Source: Verrucomicrobiota bacterium
GTDB taxonomy: Bacteria > Verrucomicrobiota > Verrucomicrobiia > Limisphaerales > JADJPG01
Reading direction: 5' to 3'
Assembly (NCBI GenBank): GCA_016713365.1
Contig: JADJPG010000024.1
Coordinates: forward strand, 33,688-97,687
DNA length: 64,000 nt
A program made the translations under genes and the position numbers. Of the stretch, positions 55,299 through 64,000 are shown in pieces. Position 1 is the first letter of the stretch, and each line of letters begins with the position of its first letter. The notes beneath the pieces are model-generated. The model was given only the letters and a program-made list of their open reading frames with translations. It searched no databases and was not told the origin of the DNA.

Positions 55299-58200
55299 AT
55301 GCTGAAAGTTTCATTCGTTTCGGCCCTCGTCAGGGCCGTTTTTGTTTGTGGAATTCTCTCCGCCGCGTCGCTGCCGGCCGCTGAGATGACGGACCGCAAG
55401 GGCGCTTATCCTCCGCCTGTTCAGCCCGCGTCCGATGAAGGCGAACTGGCACTGAAACGCTTCCGCGTGGCCAAGGGGCTCAAGGTCGAACTGGCCGCCG
55501 CCGAACCGCACCTCGCGAATCCGGTCGCTTTCTGCATCGACGAGCAGGGTCGCTTCTACGTCGCCGAGACGTTCCGCCTGCACGCGGGTGTCACCGACAT
55601 CCGTGGCCACATGGACTGGCTCGACGAGGAACTCGCGGTAAAGACCGTCGAGGAGCGTGTTGCCTACATGACCAAGCACGAGGGGAAACGCATCGAGGAT
55701 TACAAGAAGCACTCGGACCGTCTCCGCTTCCTTTGGGACAGCGATGGCGACGGCAAGGCGGACAAGTCCACCGTCTTCGCGGATGGCTTCAACGGCGTCG
55801 CGGACGGCATTGCGGCCGGCGTTCTCGCGCGCAAAGGCGACGTTTACTTCGCGAACATTCCGCATCTCTGGCATTTCCGGGACACCAACAACGACGGCGT
55901 CGCCGACGTGAAGAAATCGTTGAGCTACGGCTACGGTGTGCGTGTGGATTCCTTGGTCACGACTTGCACGGCCTTCGTTTCGGTCCCGACGGCAAATTGT
56001 ATTTCAGCATCGGTGATCGCGGTTCCTACATCAAAAACAAGGAAGGCAAGATCGTGGAGAACCGCGAGACAGGCGTCGTCTATCGCTGCGATCCCGACGG
56101 TGCGAATCTCGAAATCTTCGCGACCGGCCTGCGCAATCCGCAGGAGCTGGTGTTCGACCAATACGGCAACCTGTGGACCGGCGACAACAACTCGGACGGC
56201 GGCGATCCGGCGCGCTGGGTTTACGTGGTCGAGGGCGGTGACAGCGGCTGGCGCGTGGGCTGGCAATTCATCAACTCGCCGAACGCGCGTGGTCCGTGGC
56301 TCGCCGAGCGGATGTGCTATCCGGCTTTCGAAGGTCAGGCCGCCTACCTTCTTCCGCCGCTGGCGAACATCGGCAACGGCCCGTCCGGCCTCACGTATTA
56401 TCCGGGCACGGGCTTGAACGACAGCTTCAAGGATCGCTTCTTCCTCTGCGACTTCCGCGGCGGTACGGGCAGCGGCATCCACAGCATCGCGGTGAAGCCG
56501 AAGGGCGCGGGCTTCGAGGTTACCGATCGCAGCGACTTCATTTGGGACGTGCTGGTGACCGACGGCGATTTCGGTCCGGACGGCAGCTTCTATCTCACCG
56601 ACTGGGTCAACGGCTGGAACCAGACCGGCAAGGGCCGCATCTATCGCGTGTTCGATCCCGAGACGCGCAACAGCCCGCTGGTCCTCGAAACGAAGAAGCT
56701 GATCGCGGAAGGCTTCGATCAGCGTTCGTCGGATGAACTCGCAAAGTTGCTGGCTCACGCCGACCAACGCGTGCGTCAGGAAGCGCAGTTCTCCCTCGCC
56801 GCGAAGGGTGCCGGCAGCATCAAGACCTTCGCGGGTGCTCTTTCGGGCAACCAACAACTCGCCCGTCTCCACGCTGTCTGGGGCCTCGGCCAGATCGCCC
56901 GCACGACACCCATCGCGGTCAACGCTCTGCTCCCGCTACTTGGCGATGCGGATGTGGAAGTCCGCTCGCAGGCGGCGAAGACGCTCGGCGATGTTCGGTC
57001 CGAGAAGGCTTACGACGGTCTCGTGAAACTGCTCTCCGATACTGAAGCGCGTCCGCGTTACTTCGCGGCGATCTCGCTCAGCAAACTCGGTCGCAAGGAA
57101 GCGATGCCTGCTGTCGTGGAAATGCTCCGCGCGAACAGCGACAAAGATCGTTACCTTCGTCACGCGGGCGTCGTGGCGCTCGCCGCACTGGCCGATGCGA
57201 AGACCCTCGCCCAGTTTGCGGGTGACCAAAATTCCAGCCTGCGTCTTGCGGTGGTCGTTGCGCTGCGACGCCAGGAAAGTCCCGCCGTCGCAGACTTCCT
57301 CAAGGATCAGAATCCGTGGATCGTGCTCGAAGCGGCGCGCGCCATCAGCGATTTGCCGATTACGGCCGCGCTGCCGAAGCTGGCGGCGTTGATTGATGAC
57401 AAGGATTTGCTCGCCCGCGCGGAAGAAGCCTCGAAGGCGCAACGCGCTTCCGTGGCGGCGCTGAAGAAGTCGAAGCCGGAAGACGAATCGGACGTGCTCG
57501 TGCAACCGTTGACCCGCCGCATCGTCAGCGCGCAGTTCCGTCTCGGCACCGCGGCGAATGCGAACACTTTGGCGGCTTTCGCGTTGAACTCCTCTGCTCC
57601 GAGCGCAGTTCGCGCCGAGGCGGTGACGTCCTTTGGTGATTGGGCGAAGCCGTCCGGCCGCGATCGCATCACCGGCTTATGGCGTCCGTACGAAAAGCGC
57701 GACGGCTCCGCAGCCACGAAGGTCGTGCAGAAAAACATCGATGCACTGCTCAACAATCCTTCCCCAACGGTGAAGCTGGCGGCGATCAAGGTCGCGACCA
57801 AGCTGGGCATCAAGGAAGGCGAGAACGCAGCGTTTGCACTGCTCAGCGACGACAAGCAACGCGGCGACGTGCGTTTGGAAGCGCTCAAGGCGCTGTCCTC
57901 GCTGAAGGCTTCCAAGCTCGCCGACGCGGTGAAGATTTCGCTCGCGGCCAGCGACGAAGGGTTGCGCAATGAAGCGACCAAGATTCAGGCGCGCCTGAAG
58001 CCGAGCGATGCGACTGCCAAGCTGCGCACGACGTTGGAGAGCGGAACGGTGGGCGAAAAGCAGTCGGCGTTCGCCGCACTGGCGACGGTTCCCGGTGCGA
58101 CGGCCGACCAGATTATTTCCGGATGGCTCGACAAGTTGATTGTGAAGCAGGTGCCGGCGGAAGTTCAGCTTGATCTCATCGCCGCGGCGCAGCAGCGTCA

Positions 58201-58708
58201 GTCGCAGGAAGTGAAGGACAAGCTGACGAAGTTTGAGCGTGCGCGTCCGGCTGAGGATGACTTGCGTGCTTATCGCGAGTGCCTGCAGGGCGGCAACGTT
58301 GAGGAAGGAAAGAAGATCTTCATCGAGCGCGCGGAAGTTTCGTGCGTGCGGTGTCACAAAGCTGGCGGCGAAGGCGGCGAGGTCGGTCCGGACCTGAGCA
58401 AGCTCGGCGCAGCCAAGACTCGCGAGTACATCCTTGAGTCGATTATTTACCCGAACAAGCACATCGCTGCCGGATTCGAGAATGTGCTGGTGACAATGAA
58501 GGACGGCGCGATTTACGCGGGCTTGTTGAAGAACGAAACTGCGGATGAGATCGAAGTGAACTCGCCCGAGGACGGCATTCTCAAATTGAAGAAGGCGGAC
58601 ATCAAGGAACGCCAGCGCGGGTTGAGCGGCATGCCAGAGGAACTGCGTCAGGTGCTGACCAAGCAGGACCTGCGGAACCTCGTCGAGTTCCTGAGCAGCT
58701 TGAAGTAG
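55299..58708 (+). CDS. PVC-type cytochrome protein: membrane-bound dehydrogenase, HEAT repeats, CxxCH domain; frameshifted
   Basis: About 1136 residues. Signal peptide (ALVRAVFVCGILSAASLPAAEM), then a sorbosone-dehydrogenase-like beta-propeller (RFRVAKGLKVELAAAEPHLANPVAFCIDEQGRFYVAETFR…, GLRFGPDGKLYFSIGDRG…, GLRNPQELVFDQYGNLWTGDNNSDGGDPARWVY…). HEAT-type repeats fill the middle (…ALLPLLGDADVEVRSQAAKTLGDVR…). The C-terminal heme domain has CVRCH at about residue 1016 and the PVC signature GPDLSKLGAAKTREYILESIIYPNKHIAAGFE. The frame breaks at about 55948: one missing G in GTGTGGATTCC; restoring it gives GVRVGFLGHDLHGL and an exact multiple of three. Typical of Planctomycetes and Verrucomicrobia. 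Confidence 0.9.
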
Positions 58709-58737
58709 GACGCGCGGTCTGGGACGGCCCGCCGTGA

Positions 58738-60765
58738 TCAGCGCCTCGCCTGTTGAATCTTCAACAGGTCGGCGTGGAGTGCAGCGGCGGTTTGATAGCG
58801 GTCGTGCGGCGACATTTCGCAGGCGCGATTGATCACGTCGTGCAGCTGCCGGATGACGGATTCGCTCGGCTCCTCGAAGAGCGCGGTCGGGACCTCGGGA
58901 TACAGCCGGCGGTCCCGTCCCATCGCCGCCTCGTAGAGAACCTTTCCGAGCGCATACACATCCGCTGACGGCGATCCTGGGCCTTCGGGAGCGATGTAGC
59001 CTTCCGTGCCGAGGAACGAAACGTCCTTGCCGGCGCTGCGAATATCGGTGACGAGCCCGATGTCCGCGAACTTCGGCGCCCCGTTCACGTAGATGATGTT
59101 GCCGGGCTTGATATCGCGGTGGATGAGCTGGTTTTGGTGGAGGTGTTCCAATGCAGCGGCGAGTGCGAGACCGAGTTTGAGCGTCTCGTCCGGGCTGAGC
59201 TTGCCGCGCCACTCCAGTTCCCCGGCGAGCGTCTTGGGAATGTAGGTCTCGGGATCGATCTTCTGGCCGGTGGTCTTGTCGTCGCCGGCTTCCATGATGC
59301 AGTAGAAGTGGCGCTGCTCGTCATCACGTCCGACATGGAGAATGTTCACAAAGCCCGCGTGCGACCGCGAGATGGGCATGAACTTTTGGATGCCACGGAA
59401 CTCGCGTTCGTAAGGTTCATCGCCCGGGAATCCGGCGCGACGGGTGATCTTCACCGCGTGAAAGGCGCCGATGGCATTGCGCGCGAGCCAGACTTCGCCG
59501 TAGGCCCCGCGCCCGACGCGCTTGAGCAGGGTGTGATCGGGAATGAGCTGGGCAGGTCGTTGCTGCGCGGTGGCTTTGGTGGCCTCGACGAGCTTGGTGG
59601 TTTCCTCGAGCGTGCGGGCGAGAACATCCTTCTCAAACTTCAACCGCACCACCCGCGCACCAATGGACCACGCCAGCGCAGCGGGAATTTGCACGAAGGC
59701 AATGACCGGCCAGCCGAACCAAAGGCGGTGCTCGGCGACCTGGAGTGCGGCGGCAAAGCAAATTGGTAACGCGACGAGAGAAAGGCCGGCGGCCGGCCAC
59801 GGTTTGAATTGAACCATGATCGCTCCGAGCGCCAGACCAACCAGCAATACAATGCCACTTTGCGCAGGGAGGGAGATCTCGATGAAACCGTCGCTGCGCG
59901 ATAGATTGAGGTAGGCGGTGGCGCACACTTCAACGCCCGGAAATAGGTCTCCAAATTCGCCCGGCCACCGCGAGTGCGGTGTGCGAATGACATCCGCTTC
60001 GTCGTGCGCCTTCAAGGTCTTGGGTTGGGCTCCGATGAAGACGACTTTGTCTTTGAAGTAACCCTCAGGCTGATCGAAGACATCGGCGTAGCTGAATGAG
60101 GGAAGGCTCAAGGCGGAGCCGTAGTAATTCAGCCAAAAGTCCGGCTGGCGCGAGTTTGGCGCTTTTGTAATCGGCAATTTGGCCACGGTGGCTGCGGCCC
60201 ACGGAAGGCTGGCCCAGGTGTCTGAGTATTCGGGGCCACGAATGTACTGCCGCGCGATTGCGTCGCGAGGCGCATCGATTTCAGCTACGCCGGAAGCCGC
60301 TGCGGCGTCGGCCAGTTCCTCCCAGGCAAAAACCGGCCCCTTGGAATGAATCTGGTGCTGCTTGCGTTGTTCCAAGGAGGCGGCGAGGACGACCTTTCCA
60401 TTGCGGCGGATGGCGTCCGCGAAGAGCTGCTTGGCCGTGTTGGTCGTGTCATAGGTGAAGACGACATCGAAAACTACAAGCTTCGCGCCGTCGCGTGTCA
60501 TTCGGTCGACGAGTTTGGCGTGAAGACCGAGGTCCCAACTCATCATGTTCGCCTGCCTCAGTTCCTTGAATGCGCGATCGTCCATGTAGACGATATGAAA
60601 GTCCTCGATATGACGGGTGGGTTTCCATGGCAGGAAAAGGCTGTCGTAGCCGAGTAATCGTAGCTCCTTCCAGAAGCCGAGCGCGGTCAGTCCCAGCAAC
60701 GCGGTGACGATTGCTCCCGCGGTGAGCCGCCACGAGGCGCTTATTTTGTCCCGCCATTTCTTCAT
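58738..60765 (-). CDS. CHASE2-domain Ser/Thr protein kinase
   Basis: 675 residues. One N-terminal helix (LTAGAIVTALLGLTALGF), an extracytoplasmic CHASE2 sensor at about 35-300 (YDSLFLPWKP…FHIVYMDDRAFKELRQ…GAKLVVFDVVF…DKVVFIGAQPKTLKAHDEADVIRTPHS…PGVEVCATAYLNL), three helices, and a cytoplasmic kinase: Gly loop GRGAYGEVWLA, Lys in AVKITRR, HRDIKPGN, DIG in place of DFG (KFADIGLVTD) and YIAPEGPGS. DIG is a tolerated variant because the metal-binding Asp is kept. It lies downstream of the FecR-TPR-barrel gene on the same strand, 71 bases away. Confidence 0.93.
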   Translation of the reverse strand: MKKWRDKISASWRLTAGAIVTALLGLTALGFWKELRLLGYDSLFLPWKPTRHIEDFHIVYMDDRAFKELRQANMMSWDLGLHAKLVDRMTRDGAKLVVFDVVFTYDTTNTAKQLFADAIRRNGKVVLAASLEQRKQHQIHSKGPVFAWEELADAAAASGVAEIDAPRDAIARQYIRGPEYSDTWASLPWAAATVAKLPITKAPNSRQPDFWLNYYGSALSLPSFSYADVFDQPEGYFKDKVVFIGAQPKTLKAHDEADVIRTPHSRWPGEFGDLFPGVEVCATAYLNLSRSDGFIEISLPAQSGIVLLVGLALGAIMVQFKPWPAAGLSLVALPICFAAALQVAEHRLWFGWPVIAFVQIPAALAWSIGARVVRLKFEKDVLARTLEETTKLVEATKATAQQRPAQLIPDHTLLKRVGRGAYGEVWLARNAIGAFHAVKITRRAGFPGDEPYEREFRGIQKFMPISRSHAGFVNILHVGRDDEQRHFYCIMEAGDDKTTGQKIDPETYIPKTLAGELEWRGKLSPDETLKLGLALAAALEHLHQNQLIHRDIKPGNIIYVNGAPKFADIGLVTDIRSAGKDVSFLGTEGYIAPEGPGSPSADVYALGKVLYEAAMGRDRRLYPEVPTALFEEPSESVIRQLHDVINRACEMSPHDRYQTAAALHADLLKIQQARR

Positions 60766-60836
60766 GCGCGATGTTGCGCGCAGCTTAGGGGCTCGGGCGG
60801 GACGGAGACAGGAAGAAGTTTCCGTTGCGAATGGAC

Positions 60837-63800
60837 TCAGAAGTTGAAGCGCAGAGAGGCGACAACTTCGCGTTCGCGGGGGAGCTCGGCGGTGAGGTTC
60901 AGCGGGTTGAGGCGGTAGTTCTGGTCCGTGAGATTGAGCAGGGCGACGCGGGCTTCCATTCGGCGACGGAAGAAGCGCCAGCCAGCCTCGACGTTGAACT
61001 GCAAAAAGTTGTCGCCCGGGCGGTCCGGCGTGTAGCCTTGATTGCTCTGCACTGACCAGATGCCCCAGCCGCGTCCGAAGAAGCCGGAGGGATGATTGTA
61101 GAGAGCGGAGAGCTGGAGTTGGTGGAGGACGGATTCGAAGTCTGAGGTGCGTTCTATGCCGTTGTGGAGAATGGCTGTCGCTGGAATCTCTGGGAAGGTC
61201 CGCTCAATCTCGGACTTCGAGAGCCGATAGCGGAGGCCGAAAGTCCAGTCGTCTCCCACCATTTGATCCAAAGTTATGAAGAGGTTTCGCTCCCGATAGT
61301 CGATGTTCTCGCGCGTTTGGCTTCCGTAGAGAGGGGATGGATTGAGCGCGCCGAAGTTGACGACTCCGACGGACCGGTTGAGTTGCGATGAGAGAAGTTC
61401 AGCCGAAATGCTGACAAATGTTTTGGTGCCGAACTTGTTTTCGATAGCGGCATTCCAGCCTTCAAGCTTTGCGGCATCGCCACCACCTGCAGCGGATTCT
61501 GGTGTCAGGCTTCGGTAGGATTGATTGAACCCTGCGATTTGGGACGGTTCGATTCGTATACCTTGATCCAAGTTTACTCCGCCCAGATTCTTGAAGTAGC
61601 CGGCACGGATGACGGTGTCATCGCGAGGGGTCCAGATTATTCCGCCTTTGGGTGATTCTTGCTCTACGTTGTCGTGTTCGCGTGAAACCGGAGAGTAGCG
61701 GAAATTTACAGGCCGACTGAGCCAGTCGTAGGATATTCCGGCGACTGTAGTCAGCGTAGGCCAGATACTCCAAAAGTCGTAGATATAGAGCGATTGTCCG
61801 TTAAAGCTGGGCGATGAGTTTTCAGAACTGGCATACGAGGAGGGGATAAGAGTTCCGTCAAAATTGATTGCGCCGCTCATCTGGCGGCTGTGCAAATCGA
61901 TTTTGCCACTTTGAACCCTGCCACCCATCACCCATTTGTGGTCACCAGTTGTTCCAATATGCTGGATCTCGCCAGAGAGACTTTCAGTCGTTCGTTCATA
62001 TTGATTGGTTGATCGATGATCCAAAACTTCACGTATTGGACCTCCCAATCCACGATCGAAGAACAATTGGGTTTGTTCCGGGTTTCTCAGTGAAAGCTCG
62101 CTGCCGACTCGTCCTAGAAGCAGGAGTGTGTGATGCCCGGGATTCCATTCATGGTCCATTCCAACGAGGGTCGACGGCTCAATGCGCTCGGTGTTGCGAA
62201 TCCCCTCGTTCACCTCGCTGCGGGAGTAGTGCTCCGCTTGATCACCGTATTTGCTGTTGAAATAGTTCGCCTGAAAGTAGAGGCGGTCACTTTGCGACAA
62301 CTGGTGTTTGAACTCGATGAGGCCAGTATGGCTCTCCAAGTCGTTGTTTTTGTACCAACCGTCGTCACGAAAGTAAGAGTACTCTGCAGCGTAGGAGCTT
62401 CTGCCCCATGTTCCGTGTTGAACAACTTTCTGGCCCCATGCCCCATGGGACTCAAACGTAGATGCTGACGCAAAACCGAATCGATCCCGCTCGAAGAGTT
62501 TTGAGTATTCCTGCTCGGAAACAGTCTGTGACAGGCCTCCGGCGCCGACGGGAGCGAGGAGATTCGCGAGGAGGTACTCGGTGAACCATGCACCTTCGTA
62601 GCGCCGGCTAAACCCTGAAGGGTCGCGAAGAGCATAGAAACTGTCCGCGAGGAATCGGTGGGCGGAGTGATTTGCATAATCGAGGTTCACGGCGCGACCG
62701 GCTTCTCGGGCGCTGAGTTCGGCCATGCCGGCGTCGCGGTAGAGGTTCGCGAGGTTTGCGCCGCTGACAGCGCGATCTTGATCCAGCAAGAGACGGGAAC
62801 GGTAGAGGGCGCGATTGTCGTTCAGCTCCCGCGAGTGTTCGAGGTCGCGGATGCCCTCGTTGATGCGGTTCTGCTGTTGCAGCAACAGAGCAGAGTAAAG
62901 CCATGGAGTTGGGTCGCCCTCGTCGATTTCCTTCGCGAGCAGTAGCTCCTTTTCAGCATGGCGATGATCCCCTTCGTTGCTGAAGGCCTTGCCGAGGTAG
63001 CTGCGGAGGAGAGAGCGGCAAAATTCAGTGGTGGCGGCCACGTGGAGATCAAGACGACCGGCTTCGGCATCACCGAGCCGAATTTTGCACAGGCCGCGTC
63101 CCAGCCACCCATTGCCGAGTCCGCCGTCGAGTTCGATGGCGCGGTCGAAGTAAGGGATGGCGGCACGGATTTCATTGCGCGCGCTGAGCAAGAAGCCTTT
63201 CAGAGCGATGGCTTGGGCGTTGTGTGGGGCAAGCGAAAGGCTGCGGTCGAGCGCGTTCATGGCGCGGCGAATGTTGCCCTGGCCGAATTCGAGCTCAGCG
63301 ACACGCGCCCAGGCGAAGGCGAAGGCGGGTGATTTGCGGGTGGCGAGTCGGGCGGAAAGCAGCGCATCGTCCAGTCGAAGGCTTGCCTGGTCGGCGTAGG
63401 ATTTGGCGATCAGTTCGGTGGCGAGTTGCGGTGTCAGTCCGGACGATGTCGAGGGAACAAGGGTGTTCGTTTCCGTTTGGGCAACGGTGTGGATGACGAC
63501 GCGAAGCGCCTCAGCGAGGCGATGGGAGATCGCGTTGGTGCCGGTGCGTTGGGCAAGGGAACTCAGGAGAGCAGCTGATTGATCGGCTTGGCCGACGGCA
63601 AGGAGGAGCGAGGCTCCGTAGACTTTCTCCGCGTCGGATGTGGGCGGTGGTTCGATGGGGAAGGCGGAGACGGCGCGAAGCAGATCTCCCGAGCGATAGA
63701 AGTCGAGGGACGGTTGGAGGCGAGTGCGTTCCGTTGCGGTGAGTGGCAGTTCGTCGAGGTCGAGAATTCCTGGGTAATGCAGCACCATTGCACGGCGCGG

Positions 63801-64000
63801 AAAGTTTCGACCACGGCAGTTTTGGTTGGCGGCTGTCCCAGTGTCGCGGTGCCTTGTTCGCCGGGCTTGATGCGGACGGAGCCGGCGGCGTTACTAAGTT
63901 CGGCTTCGCCTTCGAGAACGGTGAGAGTGGTGCGGCCGGTGGCATCCTCGACTTCGAGGGTGAACTCGGTGCCGCGCGTTGCGGCGGTAGCGGTGGGCGT
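60837..64000 (-). CDS. FecR-TPR-outer-membrane beta-barrel fusion protein, 5' partial, frameshifted
   Basis: At least ~1050 residues; the N-terminus lies beyond the window. On the minus strand it reads a FecR-type domain end (ATRGTEFTLEVED…RTTLTVLEGEAELSN…VRIKPGEQGTATL), a linker AVVETFRAVQW, then LHYPGILDLDELPLTATERTRLQPSLDFYRSGDLLRAVSAF. About ten TPR-like helices follow (…AFAWARVAELEFGQGNIRRAMNALDRSLSLAPHNAQAIALKGFLLSARNEIRAAIPYFDRAIELDGG…) and a ~550-residue beta-barrel-like C-terminus ending in aromatic F (VVASLRFNF). The frame breaks at 63785-63786: one extra C on the plus strand gives AVQWVLHYPGILD. Confidence 0.85.

Noticed and set aside
55930..55960. Programmed ribosomal frameshift in the PVC cytochrome gene
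   Set aside because: No slippery heptamer or downstream structure; a single missing G explains the break, as at the other sites.
1..64000. tRNA, rRNA, CRISPR arrays, integrases or transposases
   Set aside because: Looked for on both strands; none seen. The RAYT transposase that would mobilise the REP elements is not in this window.

Overview
The window comes from a Gram-negative bacterium of the phylum Verrucomicrobiota, most likely near the Limisphaerales/Pedosphaera group. The clues are a fused MurC-MurB, a PVC-type cytochrome protein, DUF1080 and PQQ-like beta-propeller proteins, very large lamin-tail/CotH/Ig secreted proteins, a pseudopilin-like protein with a C-terminal NHTFADG motif and high GC. 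This placement is inference; no rRNA gene is present.

Region 1 (1-16.3 kb) is the division and cell-wall (dcw) cluster, all on the plus strand: SIMPL-domain gene end, murF, mraY, murD, a LysM envelope protein, ftsW, an atypical small gene, murG, murC-murB fusion, a small membrane gene, ddl, ftsQ, ftsA, ftsZ. These make lipid II precursors and build the divisome. The main discovery is inside murC: three inverted pairs of GTAG-type REP hairpins (9152-9245, 9536-9599, 10058-10127) lie in the coding sequence without breaking the frame, all read in the same phase and all in predicted surface loops. Their arms show compensatory base changes.

Region 2 (16.4-19.9 kb) holds three consecutive CNNM/CBS (HlyC/CorC-type) membrane proteins.

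Region 3 (19.9-42.7 kb) is accessory: a small membrane protein, a pseudopilin-like protein, a DUF4874/DUF4832 secreted protein, a secreted protein with a duplicated CBM9-like domain, an MFS transporter, two PQQ-like beta-propeller proteins, an esterase, a DUF1080 protein, ribF, a SET-domain methyltransferase with a lone response regulator, and a ~2600-residue lamin-tail/CotH/Ig protein.

Region 4 (42.9-58.7 kb) carries a hybrid histidine kinase, transaldolase, yajC-secDF, a TerC gene, an ExoD-like gene, recJ, ispD, a second TerC gene and a PVC-type cytochrome/HEAT protein.

Region 5 (58.7-64 kb, minus strand) pairs a CHASE2-Ser/Thr kinase with an upstream FecR-TPR-beta-barrel protein that runs off the window.

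Several genes (SIMPL, the 11.2 kb membrane gene, ddl, DUF4832, lamin-tail, PVC cytochrome, FecR-TPR) are broken by single-base changes in short homopolymers. Adding or removing one base restores family-like sequence and length in each case. Sequencing or assembly indels are the simplest explanation, though five of them cluster in 0.8 kb around ddl.
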